This document shows positions 1-12,494 of a DNA stretch of 27,967 nt, one piece after another. How positions within the stretch are numbered: the stretch's first letter is position 1; each line of letters begins with the position of its first letter. This DNA comes from Zoopage sp. CT-All. Lineage: Eukaryota; Zoopagomycota; Zoopagomycetes; Zoopagales; Zoopagaceae. Below the pieces are notes generated by a model. That model ran no database searches and was not told where the DNA came from. It saw only the letters and a program-made list of their open reading frames with translations. The position numbers and the translations under genes were made by a program. Location of the stretch: contig QZWS01000084.1 of assembly GCA_004114245.1 (NCBI GenBank), forward strand, positions 1 through 27,967, given 5' to 3'.

Positions 1-1
1 G

Positions 2-298
2 GCTGATGTGTCCGCTGTCGATACCTCCGCCGTTGTTGCTCCTGCCGTCGAAGCTCCCGCCGTTGTTGCTCCTGCCGTAGATACCACCGCCGTTGCTGCT
101 CCTGCCGTGGATACCCCCGCCGTTGTTGCTCCTGCCATGGATACCCCCGCCGTTGTTGCTCCTGCCATGGATACCCCTGCTGCTGCAGCCGATGGCCCAG
201 CGGAGATCCCAGCCCCTGAGGCGCCTGCTACCCCATCCCCGGAGGCGCCTGCTAACCCATCCCCTGAGGCGCCTGGTGATGATGATGATGATGAGTGA
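2..298 (+). CDS. 3' end of a repeat-rich Ala/Pro/Val protein (partial)
   Basis: The reading frame is open from the left edge of the window, so this is the C-terminal part of a longer gene and the true start lies outside. It encodes about five exact-period copies of a ten-residue unit of the type AVVAPAVDTP. Two and a half copies of an eight-residue unit (EAPATPSP type) follow, and then an acidic DDDDDE tail before TGA. There is no recognisable domain. Such Ala/Pro/Val/Thr repeats occur in linker, wall-associated or scaffold proteins, but the function is unknown. The repeats keep frame and unit length, which argues for real coding sequence rather than satellite DNA. Confidence 0.5.
   Translation, partial: ADVSAVDTSAVVAPAVEAPAVVAPAVDTTAVAAPAVDTPAVVAPAMDTPAVVAPAMDTPAAAADGPAEIPAPEAPATPSPEAPANPSPEAPGDDDDDE
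29..178 (+). repeat. 30-bp coding minisatellite, five tandem copies
   Basis: Five consecutive 30-base units begin at 29, 59, 89, 119 and 149, each starting GCCGTTG(T/C)TGCTCCTGCC. They differ at a few, partly synonymous, positions. A second, shorter array of 24-base units begins at 218 and 242, with a partial third copy at 266. Both arrays are in frame with the partial gene that contains them. Confidence 0.85.
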
Positions 299-600
299 TG
301 GTCAGACTAATGCCCAGGGCTAATATGCTGGCGCATGGCATTTCAGAATTAGAGCATTGTACTGGCGCCGTATGGATAATATTCCGATGGATGCCATCCC
401 TAATACAGCACTTCAAGCATACATTTCAACTGCTTGATATACCCATGCGATGGATATCAGGATGCAACTTGCAGCCTTTGTTCCAACTACCACAGTGGGT
501 GGCAAGGCTGCCAAACCCTCATATGTTTGAATCCAGAAGAGCCTTACCGAAGTGACCGACCACATCTCGACCAGTCACATGCTTTGTACACGCAGCCATC
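299..600. other. Intergenic gap between the partial gene and deoxyhypusine synthase
   Basis: About 300 bases that presumably hold the 3' UTR of the repeat gene and the promoter of the next gene. Short open frames here show no family signal. No clear TATA box, RNA gene or repeat was seen. Confidence 0.5.
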
Positions 601-4167
<3,567 letters not shown>

Positions 4168-4369
4168 GACGAAGCGCCTTGTGTTGATGCGATCACGCTT
4201 GCTATTGTATTCTATCTTGAAAGGCCGGTTTGTCCACATATAGTAAGTAGATCGGAGCCTTGCAAGCCCGCCACATCCGCCAGCTGGGCAATCTACAAAC
4301 GAGTACACCCCAAGCACTTTGCCGTAAACTAATGCATGCAAGACCCACAACCTTCCACATCACCGCCGC

Positions 4370-4743
4370 CTAAGACCCTGCTGATTCGGGAACAGCTGCA
4401 TCCACGCGCCGCTTGGCATTGGCGTAGGGCTTTGGCATCGTTGGAATCAGCCCAGCCTATTCTCTCCGTCAATACCCATCAAAACACAAGACGCTGCTAT
4501 GCTCACCTTTTCCAGTAATTTTGCCACGGTTTCTGTGGGCTGCGCCCCAACTGATAGCCAGTATCGCACCCGCTCCATATCCAGCGCGACCTGCTTCGTT
4601 CCGGATGCATCCGGCACGGGGGAATAGTTTCCGAGCCGCTCGAGATGCTTCCCGTCGCGGCGTGAACGGGCATTGGCAGCGACGATACGGTAGACGGGGG
4701 CGTTGCGCTGGCCGAGGCGCTGCAGACGGAGGCGCACAACCAT
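4370..4743 (-). CDS. MRPS16: Mitochondrial small-subunit ribosomal protein bS16m (2 exons)
   Basis: A structural protein of the mitochondrial 30S-type ribosomal subunit. Exon 1 is 4743-4507 and exon 2 is 4456-4370 on the minus strand, with a 50-base intron (GTGAGC donor, TAG acceptor); 107 residues. The protein begins MVVRLRLQRLGQRNAPVYRI and keeps the bS16 hallmarks VAANARSRRDGKHLERLGNY, RVRYWLSVGAQPTE and TVAKLL. Exon 2 supplies the typical AGLIPTMPKPY segment. The chosen ATG starts exactly at the conserved bS16 N-terminus; in-frame sequence further upstream overlaps the divergent Prs1 gene and is not needed. The basic N-terminus may double as a mitochondrial targeting signal. It is divergently transcribed from the PRPP synthetase gene, with only 46 bases between the two start codons. 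Confidence 0.93.
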
Positions 4744-4789
4744 TGGGCGGAAGGAAGTTTTCGCTGCCCCTACTACCCCCACCACCGCG
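4744..4789. promoter_or_regulatory. 46-bp divergent intergenic promoter (MRPS16 / PRS1)
   Basis: The start codons of the minus-strand bS16m gene and the plus-strand Prs1 gene are separated by only 46 bases, a C-rich stretch with repeated CCCC and ACC runs. Both promoters and both 5' UTRs must share this space or overlap the neighbouring coding exon. No TATA box is visible. Confidence 0.55.
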
Positions 4790-6199
4790 ATGCGACGCAC
4801 CAAAATCTTCTCGGGCAGCTCACACCCTGAGCTCACGCAGCTCGTCGCCTCGCGCCTTGGTCACGCCGTCTCACACGCCAAGGTGCGCAACTTTGCGAAC
4901 CACGAGACCGCGATCGACCTGGGCGTGAGCGTGCGCAACGAAGACGTGTACCTGCTGCAGTCGGGCTCGGATGCCGTCAACGACCACCTCATGGAGCTGC
5001 TCATCATGGTCAATGCCTGCAAGGGACACTCCGCAAGCCGTATTACCGCGGTGATGCCATATTTCCCCTACTCGAAGCAGTCGAAGCGCAAGAAGCAGCG
5101 CGGAGCCATCACGGCCAAGCTGGTCGCCAACATGCTCGCGGTGGCCGGCGTGGACCACATCATCACAATGGATTTGCACGCTACGCAGATGCAGGGCTTC
5201 TTCAAACGTCCCGTGGATAATCTCACTGCGGAGCCGTATATTGCGCGATGGATTCGCCAGAATATCGAAGGGTGGCAATCTGCCGTGGTTGTGTCGAAGA
5301 ACGCGGGCGGTGTGAAGCGGGTGACAAGCTTCGCGGATCGGCTGGGCGTAGATTTTGCGCTATTGCATCACGAGAGGCAGCCGCGGGGCGTAATGAGCGT
5401 GGCCGCGTCACGGCCACAGACGCCGCCTTCCGGAATTGTGCACGTTTCACGGTCCAATTCACACACTAATGGGCGGCATGCGCTGCATCACCACCACTCG
5501 GGGTCAATGCCGTTGACGCCACTGCGGCATCCCCTGCACCGCCCGATCCATTTTGCGGTTGGTGTGGATGCTGCTAGCGGTCAAGATGGGATCATCAACA
5601 GCGCGTCGCCGTTCACATCTGCCGCCCCGTCGGTTTACGGCGACACTGACGACGACGATGACGACGACGAGGTTCACAATGAGATAATTCTGGACGTTGC
5701 TGCCATTGCCGAGGAGCCAGCCTTCACCGATGATATCACAGTGACCAAGACTATCGAGACGCCGGGGACTGCAGCGATAAATGCGGCCATTGAGCCCTCT
5801 GCTGCCAAGTCCTTCTTCCAGCACGAGCCCATTGAATCCAACCCGCTGATTTCTCTCGTGGGCGACGTCCAGGACCGCATCGCCTTTGTCGTCGATGACA
5901 TGATTGACGGCTGCCACTCGTTCCTTGAGGCTGCCCGTCACCTGCATCTCCGTTGCGGCGCCCAGCGCGTCTATCTCATTGCCACACATGGCATCCTCAG
6001 CGGGGATGCCTTGGCCGAGATCCAGGCCTGCGAGAGCGTGCATGCGATTGTTGTCACGAACACCTTTCCCATTTCCGCGGAGAAGCGTGCAGGGTGTGAC
6101 AAGCTGCACATAATTGATATCAGTGCCGTGCTGAGCGAAGCCATTCGGCGCACGCACAACGGGGAGTCGATCTCATACCTGTTCAACACGACGGTATAG
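4790..6199 (+). CDS. PRS1: Ribose-phosphate pyrophosphokinase, fungal Prs1 type
   Basis: PRPP synthetase transfers pyrophosphate from ATP to ribose 5-phosphate, feeding purine, pyrimidine, histidine, tryptophan and NAD synthesis in the cytosol. The 469-residue single-exon protein begins MRRTKIFSGSSHPEL and contains YFPYSKQSKRKKQRGAITAK, ITMDLHATQMQGFF, VVSKNAGGVKRVT, VVDDMIDGCHSF and the C-terminal AIRRTHNGESISYLF. An insert of about 150 residues (roughly 198-349) with a DDDDDDDE run splits the catalytic domain, as in yeast Prs1 and Prs5. The loops usually written RQDKK and SPDAGG read KQSKR and SKNAGG, as in yeast Prs1. In yeast, Prs subunits form hetero-oligomers, so this copy may need a partner subunit encoded elsewhere. 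The ATG matches the family N-terminus. Confidence 0.93.
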   Translation: MRRTKIFSGSSHPELTQLVASRLGHAVSHAKVRNFANHETAIDLGVSVRNEDVYLLQSGSDAVNDHLMELLIMVNACKGHSASRITAVMPYFPYSKQSKRKKQRGAITAKLVANMLAVAGVDHIITMDLHATQMQGFFKRPVDNLTAEPYIARWIRQNIEGWQSAVVVSKNAGGVKRVTSFADRLGVDFALLHHERQPRGVMSVAASRPQTPPSGIVHVSRSNSHTNGRHALHHHHSGSMPLTPLRHPLHRPIHFAVGVDAASGQDGIINSASPFTSAAPSVYGDTDDDDDDDEVHNEIILDVAAIAEEPAFTDDITVTKTIETPGTAAINAAIEPSAAKSFFQHEPIESNPLISLVGDVQDRIAFVVDDMIDGCHSFLEAARHLHLRCGAQRVYLIATHGILSGDALAEIQACESVHAIVVTNTFPISAEKRAGCDKLHIIDISAVLSEAIRRTHNGESISYLFNTTV

Positions 6200-6340
6200 G
6201 GAGGCAGTGGGTGTAGTGCGATAGATTGCGCCCAGGCGGGTTTGAGCGAGATCAATTCGCGATTCATTTAGCTGAACGGCGTCACAAATGCACACCATAG
6301 CAGTGGTTCAGACGGGTTTGAACCTGCGGCTTCCTTCGCC

Positions 6341-6710
6341 ATGGTCTGCAAGAAATGCAATCCGCCAGCATCCCTTCGCCAGCACGACTGACATCCCTGT
6401 AGGCGAGAAGAAACTAGCGACCGTAGCCTGCACGACCCCTATTAAGCCCACGTCGCGCCTCGCAAGCTCCTCCGCCGCTGCCCCCGCTACGACGCGCAAG
6501 CTCAACGAGAACAAGCTCCTCTCCTCCAAATCGTCCGCCAATCGCGCTCTCCTCGCATCCTACATCACCCATGTGTGCAAGCTATGCAAAGGGAGGCTGC
6601 ATCAGGCTGGGGCGCGGTACTGCCAGGCGTGTGCGTACAAGCGCGGGGTGTGTGCGATGTGCGGGGTGGTGATGTTGGATGTGACCGGGTACAAGCAATC
6701 GCTGGTGTGA
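6341..6710 (+). CDS. CRIPT: CRIPT-like zinc protein (2 exons, GC-AG intron)
   Basis: Homologue of CRIPT, a small conserved zinc-binding protein; the animal protein binds PDZ domains and has also been found in spliceosome preparations. Exon 1 is 6341-6356 and exon 2 is 6403-6710, giving 107 residues (human 101). The N-terminus reads MVCKKCEKKLATV, followed by RKLNENKLLSSK, CKLCKGRLHQAGARYCQACA, YKRGVCAMCG and the C-terminal YKQSLV. Three or more CxxC pairs are intact. No GT donor fits the frame. The only join that restores MVCKKCEKK uses a GC donor (GCAATC at 6357) with a CTGAC branch site and a TAG acceptor at 6402. Reading straight through exon 1 hits a stop in the intron. Confidence 0.88.
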
Positions 6711-6788
6711 GGCAATGACGAGGCGGCATCTGCATGTTGGTATTTTTGCATATCTGGAGTTGTGTGTGCGCGGAACGACGTTGTCCAC

Positions 6789-7862
6789 ATGACGGAGGCG
6801 ACACGATCTCCCTCCACCGCTGCAGCCATCGCCCCACGAAAGAGAAAAGGCACCGCTGCGGATGACATCGAACCTGTATCGATCCCGCTGAAGCGACGCT
6901 CAGCATCCGCCGCGAGCCCCCTCCCTGCCTCCGACATTGAAGACACCACCCCCTTGTCATCTATGCTGCCCAAGAACTTTGCCACCATTTATGCATCCAT
7001 CAAAGCATTTCGCAGCGCCAACGTCGCTCCGGTGGACACTGTCGGATGCGCGAAGCTGGCTGATCCATGCGCCTCGCCCCGCGACTTCCGTTTCCAGTGT
7101 CTCGTCGCGCTTATGCTGTCCTCGCAAACCCGAGACCAGGTTACGGCCGATGCGGTGCGTAAGCTACAAGAAAATATTGTACCGCTGTCTGCTGAAGCGA
7201 TGCTTGGGTGTGATGAGGCGATACTGGGGGAGTGCATTGCCAAGGTGGGGTTCCATCGCAAGAAGGCCATGTACGTCGTCGCTCACTGTCGTCACAAGCT
7301 AATCAACTGTGCATCGTGTAGCTACTTGAGGCAGGCGGCGAAAATATGTGTGGAGTCGTACGGCGGAGATATTCCAGAAACAATTCCAGGCCTTGTTGCG
7401 CTCCCCGGCGTTGGCCCGAAAATGGTGCCCTCATTCTTCCATCCAACGTGTATCGTCGTCTGACACTGGTAGGCACACCTTACAATGCAGTGTGCATGGA
7501 GCAGGTGGGACATGCTGCACTGATTCGCAGCGCTGACACGTGCATGTGTGCTGACCCATAGGACAGAAGGCATAGGCGTCGACGTGCATGTGCATCGCAT
7601 TGCAAATCGCTTGCGGTGGGTCAAGACCGATCAGCCCGAGAAGACTCGCAAAGTGCGTATATCGCTACCATCCCCAGCGAGTGACTGACTTACTGCCAAT
7701 CAGGCCCTGGAGGCGTGGTTGCCAAGAGAATACTGGGCAGATATCAATCCGCTGTTGGTCGGGTTTGGCCAAATCCATTGCTTGCCAGTAAAGCCGAGGT
7801 GCGAGGAATGTCCCGTGAGATCACTCTGTCCTTCATCGACATCTTTTCGGCGAACGAAATGA
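6789..7862 (+). CDS. NTH1: Endonuclease III-type DNA glycosylase/AP lyase (5 exons)
   Basis: A base-excision repair enzyme that removes oxidised pyrimidines and cleaves abasic sites, in nucleus and mitochondria. Exons are 6789-7270, 7322-7424, 7473-7504 (only 32 bases), 7562-7652 and 7704-7862; 288 residues. Visible features are [30 protein letters not shown], and the helix-hairpin-helix [11 protein letters not shown] with catalytic Lys about 194. [14 protein letters not shown] follows with catalytic Asp about 213. The 4Fe-4S ligand pattern C-x6-C-x2-C-x5-C is complete ([17 protein letters not shown]). The introns are 51, 48, 57 and 51 bases; the tiny third exon supplies [10 protein letters not shown], exactly filling the gap in the family alignment. 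The N-terminal 55 residues are basic (RKRK, KRR), probably a nuclear signal. Confidence 0.94.
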
Positions 7863-7949
7863 AGCATATTCAGGGCTGCTTAAAAATAGGCGCTTAGCTA
7901 TTTTAAATAATTAAGGCAGGCGCCTAAAATAAGCAGCCCTGAGCATATT
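7863..7949. mobile_element. hAT-like MITE (71 bp) with 8-bp target site duplication
   Basis: The element spans 7871-7941 and is flanked by perfect direct repeats AGCATATT at 7863-7870 and 7942-7949. Its ends are inverted repeats starting CAGGGCTGCTTA (12 bases perfect). A further imperfect stretch follows, in which TAGGCGC is shared one base out of register, so the whole unit can fold into a hairpin. An 8-base duplication with CAGGG-type termini is typical of hAT DNA transposons; at 71 bases it can only be a non-autonomous remnant. The left duplication begins at the base right after the stop codon of the glycosylase gene, so the element lies in that gene's 3' UTR. Confidence 0.85.
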
Positions 7950-7997
7950 CAATCATAGCACATTTACATTAATCGCGAATGCAAATACCTAATCTCT

Positions 7998-9775
7998 CTA
8001 TGGAGGAATCTGCGGCGGCGGGTGTAGCTGTATCATGGCGCTCCCGGGTTGAACTGGGCCAGCAGAGGCGGCGGTGGTGCGCAGAAGAGTGACCCCAAGT
8101 GGACTAATGATGGCAGAATTGCCAGGTGTGGTAGACGATTCTGATGGGGCAGGACACGGTCGGCGAATTAAATCTATCACCGTCTCTGCCCGCAGCCGAA
8201 AGAGATACCCGACATAACAGCTCTCGACAAAGAGTACAGATTCGGCAGTGCCGACAAGAATGTAGTACGTCGAGTCGCCAGTCAAGAATAAATATCCAAG
8301 GATGCCTGCCTAGCAAACTTGGTGAGCAGAACGTTGAGCAGCTGCATCCGAGTTACCAGAATCGTCAAAAGGCCAAAGCCAAGAATGACGCGCCGAGCAA
8401 CTCTGAATACGCATGTGAGGCCCAGCTGCAAACAGCGAATGCACTTACTCCATGAGAACGAATTTGGCCTTGTACACGGAATAGACCTCGGGCGCGGCGC
8501 CACGAACCTGCAGCTGATGGAGAAGGTCGGCCATGACATACGCGTTGTGGCGAAAGTTGAGCCAGATGTAGATGTACGTTAGGCAGAGGAATGTCAAAAT
8601 AGCAATCTAGCGAGCGTCAGGCGGGGGCGTGCGATGCATCGTTGACCAACGTTGGAGCCGCCTCCAACAGCGGTTTGAAACGTATCTGCAACAGCCGTGA
8701 ACAGCGCCGTGCCAATGATCGTCCTTAGCTCTATCTTCAACAGTCGCGCGCGATACACACACCACCCCTTGCTAATAAGGAGTCGTGCGAGAAAATGCAC
8801 GAAGCCTCCGAAGAAATGGGCGATGAGCAGAAGCGTCTCAACAGCAACAGGCTGCGAGCCAGTGCGCGAGTAGTAGTAGTAGACAAGCCACATAAACATG
8901 GTCCTGAGAAGGCGAAGCGGCGGTGTGAAGAGTAGCAGGCGGTGTAGCTTGACCGGGGCCTGCTGCGAAAAGCAATGTCAGACGCTGACAAGAGCTGTGC
9001 GGGATACTCACTGCGCGATACTTCCACCAGTTAAACCACCACAATGCCCAAGCAACGGGCCACAGAATAGCAAAGAAGGCGATAAATATCCACGGTAATG
9101 AGAGTGCGCCAGCCGACAAATGGGTATATGAACCGTCCGGCAGCAAATTTAGCATCTTGACGTCGTACTAGCCAGCACAATTGAGGCGCAGAGATAGGAT
9201 GGGGCACAACGCACTGTAGCCCTGAACGCAGTAAACGGAATCATGCAATTGAACACTGAGAGAATATACTTGGTGGAGGAAGCCGCGGTGTGCCACCAAG
9301 GCGTCCCGCTCGAGAAAACAGCAGCAGTGACATTTGCCTCGGACACGAGGTATCGCACAGAGAGCTGGCACGGATCTTCCTGGCTCGCGGCAAGCACGCG
9401 CTGAAACTAATCGAAGTGTATGGTTATGGGCGATGCTAGTGGAGACGGTCGAACATTGCTCCAGTCCTCGGCACGGACGAGTCTGAACGTCACATTCCCC
9501 AGCTCGGACGGCGTCAATGGATTCTAACAAGGCATTCGTATCATCGACGATGGCACGGCACGCACCTGGCTGACCGTCGGCGCAATATCGCTCACGGCAA
9601 GCTCGGTGACGCCGCCGGCCTTGAAGCCAAAATCGACAATGACGGTGTATCCGAGATTCGCGGGAAACGCAGTGTTTGCCTTGGAGAGTTGCAGCGCATT
9701 CGTGATGGTGTGTGGGAGGAGAAGAAGGGCGACGGCAGCGGCTGTGGCGGCAGCAGCGGCGACGGGGTGGTGCAT
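7998..9775 (-). CDS. Seven-transmembrane GOST-type protein, GPR180/TMEM145-like (8 exons)
   Basis: A predicted secretory-pathway membrane protein of 482 residues. Minus-strand exons are 9775-9566, 9523-9455, 9400-9215, 9167-9012, 8962-8651, 8606-8449, 8402-8357 and 8309-7998. The introns are 42-54 bases and all phases agree. Residues 1-26 form a signal peptide, followed by a lumenal region of about 150 residues ending in the YDVKMLN motif. Seven hydrophobic segments follow, near residues 179-196, 229-238, 250-268, 285-300, 312-327, 370-390 and 395-417. The LLISKGWCVYRAR motif after the third segment resembles the GpcrRhopsn4 (GPR180/TMEM145) family; GPR107/TMEM87-like relatives are the alternative. 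The Pro/Ala-rich C-terminus is probably cytosolic. Function is unknown; Golgi traffic is inferred from the superfamily. The acceptor of intron 2 could be 6 bases earlier. Confidence 0.75.
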
Positions 9776-10379
9776 CGTATTGTGGGGTATTCACAGTCAC
9801 CATGTGCTGAGCGAGCAACGCTATTCAGAGCCGTGAGTGGATACTATGGCATAGGATTTCTTTGGAGTGGCTATAAATAGAATGCTGCCTGCACTCCTTA
9901 GGTTCAGCAGCAGACTGGTAGGGTATTTGTGCAAAGTCATTCCAGTTTCATTTCAATAATTTATCAGAATGGAATTGGAATGACTTTGTGCAAATACCCC
10001 ATTACTTTCCCTCCAATAGAGATCAATTCACAATGCATTTGACTGAATGGCATTACTAAATTTGAATAGGAAATGAATGCTTTATTGTTCCATTGTTCAA
10101 TATCATTTAGAATAAATTATAATATAAATATTTTGCATTTTAGCCATGCCAGTCTTGTTTTTTTCCACCTCCCCACCACCTTACCAAAACTCACCATTAT
10201 ACTCTACATCTATCCATGTTCTAACTTTATACCCATACTTGAGCTGATAGTCAAGACACTCAATAGTTGATTATAATGGTGTCAGGAGGAGGTCATCCAA
10301 AGATTATAACATTAGGCTAATCTAAGGCAAATGTGTTGGCTATGGTGGCAGCAAAGGAATAGTTAGCAGGAGGAACATG
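9776..10379. other. AT-rich intergenic zone between the 7TM gene and the LINE
   Basis: About 600 bases with no supported gene. A TATA-like sequence CTATAAATAG at 9871-9880 lies about 95 bases upstream of the minus-strand 7TM start codon and could serve it, since its reverse strand also reads as a TATA element. A hairpin element occupies 9921-9999. From about 10010 to 10330 the sequence is strongly AT-rich, and the one open frame there (10073-10270) is low-complexity and unsupported. Confidence 0.5.
9921..9999. mobile_element. 79-bp hairpin element, probable MITE remnant
   Basis: The left arm GGGTATTTGTGCAAAGTCAT is mirrored by a right arm ending ATGACTTTGTGCAAATACCC. About 24 bases at each end are inverted repeats, interrupted by mismatches at the shared GTGC. 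The interior is AT-rich. No convincing target duplication was found next to the arms, so its transposon class is open. Confidence 0.6.
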
Positions 10380-12336
10380 ACGGCCTAAGTCGGCAAGAGA
10401 CAGACACGCTGCTCTGAATAGCTTTGCTCGCCCAGCGGGGAGTCTCCATTTTCGTCATGGCGATGGTGTTTGTGCGGAGAGAGCAATGCAAATCCATTTC
10501 CCGTGGGCACATGGACCCGCTGACTATGTACATACACTATAACTGATTTTGAACATCCTGAAGACGTTCCGACACCATTGACCATGCTAGGTCAAACTTG
10601 GCTACTGACTTGGTCCTGGCGGCAACAAGGCGCTTGCCCGCGATGGCTACGTTGCATTCCGCAATCCATGCGACCACGAGGGCATACACGCTGAGAGGTG
10701 CGGCATCAAAGACGGCGGCTGTGTGATGGCGATAAATGGACCAGATGGCGGCTGCGGCAATCAAGCTGCGTTGTGTGGCAGAGAGGGGTTTGATAGCACC
10801 ACAGCTGCCTGTGCTAGGCAGGAGCTGCCATGCCGAAGTAGTGAGTGAAGGTCCACGTATGCCAGTAACACAGAGCACATGAGCCCAGAGGGGTGCGGCC
10901 AAGGCCGGACATGCGCGGTACCGATGATCTATGGTGTCTCGAATTGAACCAGGACAGACGGTGCAATGCGGTGATGCAACATCCGGGCTGAAGTGGTAAA
11001 GTAGCGCCAGATGTGGTGCTGTACCATGGTGGCAACGCCACAGCAGATCCTGATATTTGATGGGCAGGCCCTTGCGACGAATGCGGGCCCAGACTTGTTG
11101 TGGAAGCGTGTCAGGGAGAAGGCGCGAGGCCGCAATGGGTGTTTCTCGCTCAAGCCAAACCCGGGCTGCCCGTACTTGGTAGTCGGTGAGAGGGTCCCCA
11201 GCCAGTCTGGATGATGTCAGGTGTGCGAAAGGGTCACGCTCTGGCACTGGTTCGGCTGCGGTGAAGGCTCGCATAGCGGCTGGATTGATACGAAGGGCTG
11301 CTGAGGCAGTGCGTCGAATCAGCTGCATCCGGAAACGTCTAACATGTGCCGGGTCCATGGGGGTAGGTCGCCGTGGTTGCACAACGCCCTCGGCAGAACA
11401 CTCCAGGACGTCTTGGAGGAGTATTGCTCCTGCTGCAATCCATGCTGCGGTGGGACGTACCGGGCGATTGTCTGGTCCAAGGAAGGCATGGTAGGCTGGC
11501 GCACACAATATGTCTCTGGGGCTGGCCATTGCCATGTCGTCCGGGGAAGCCAAACGTCGGAGGGCTTGAATGCGGCCACGCCAGGCGGGTGGTAGACGGC
11601 CCAGGCGACCACGTTGAAATGCTGCATCTGCAATCCAAGCAAAATAGGTAGTGGGAGTGTTGAGATGGTAGCGGAGAAGGTGACGAACAGCGTGGTGCCA
11701 TGGCTGCGTGGGTTGCACCGGCACTGCCCGATGCCACCAAGATGCTGCAGTTGCCATGGCCTGGCGTTCCGGCGAGAGTAGACCAAGGCCGCCATGTGCT
11801 AATGGTTTGCAAAAGGTGTCAAAGGCAATGTTACCAGTGTGACCACGGCGGATAAAGTTGCGACAAAGCCGCCGAACCTCGACCAGCAGCGCCGCCGGGA
11901 TCAAGAACACCTGAGCAACATACCAGAGGCGAGAGAGAACGAACGTATTGAGGGCCAGCACACGGCCACGGGGTGTGATAGCCATCGTAGCCCAGTCGGC
12001 CACACGGGCAAACATGCCGCGGCGCACCTTGACCAGGGTGGCTGCCATGTCAATGCCCTCAGGGCCAAAGAAAATGCCGAGATAGCGCATGGGCATACCT
12101 ACCGTAGCCACACGACCTGGAACGGGAGGCTGCTGGGCACCGGCCACCAAGATGAACTCGGTCTTGTCCACGTTCAGCGCGGATCCTGATGCTGCTGCAT
12201 ACTGCTCAAAGGCTTCCATCGCGGCTTGAAAGGCTGCCGGATTCTGTGTGATGAGGAGGACATCGTCTGCATATGCCTGTACCGGTGACAGCTCGATATG
12301 GGCAGTGGGATCCACAGGCGAGGGAAACACCGGGGC
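10380..12336 (-). mobile_element. 5'-truncated non-LTR (LINE-type) retrotransposon
   Basis: The minus strand carries the 3' part of a LINE. The reverse transcriptase starts abruptly just before the YADD catalytic box and continues through the thumb and C-terminal region to the stop at 10537. An in-frame stop at 12337-12339 and loss of all upstream reverse transcriptase blocks place the break near 12336. The 3' boundary is uncertain: base composition changes from balanced to AT-rich near 10330-10380, taken here as the end of the 3' UTR. No poly(A) tail or target duplication could be identified. 5' truncation is the usual outcome of target-primed reverse transcription. Confidence 0.7.
10537..12336 (-). 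pseudogene. Truncated LINE reverse transcriptase (ORF2 C-terminal part)
   Basis: The frame is open for about 597 codons with no internal stop. Near its start it contains VQAYADDVLLI, the reverse transcriptase block with two of the three catalytic aspartates. NVDKTEF and MRYLGIFFG follow, typical of blocks just downstream of the active site. Near the C-terminus lies a zinc-knuckle-like C-x2-C-x10-H-x4-C (CTVCPG ... HRYRAC), usual in LINE ORF2 tails. The apurinic endonuclease and the first reverse transcriptase blocks are missing, so the product cannot be active. The remaining open frame suggests a fairly recent insertion. Confidence 0.8.
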
Positions 12337-12494
12337 TTATGCAGAGCAGTAATGCACTAACGCAAGCTGATTCCAAGTGCAGAGAGTGTGGCATGTACAC
12401 GCAGCAAGCCTCTACCCAGCCTCTGCCCGACCATGGCCATACTCAAGGCCCTCACAACACTCAAAGCCTGCCTGGAACGTGAATAGTGACCAGA

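Noticed and set aside
29-178. Regular repeats that could suggest a CRISPR array
   Set aside because: The repeats are directly adjacent without spacers, are in frame in a coding region, and the genome is eukaryotic.
6308-6332. A tRNA-like B-box sequence (GGTTTGAACCTGC) before the CRIPT-like gene
   Set aside because: On neither strand do the flanking bases form a T-arm, anticodon arm or acceptor stem, so there is no tRNA here.
9168-9818. A 216-codon minus-strand frame overlapping the start of the 7TM gene
   Set aside because: It reads Cys/Arg/His-rich out-of-frame sequence across introns of the spliced 7TM model, whose exons join into a coherent membrane protein.
10073-10270. 65-codon frame in the AT-rich gap
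   Set aside because: Ile/Leu/Ser/Phe-rich translation of AT-rich DNA with no leader, homologue or codon bias like the neighbouring genes.
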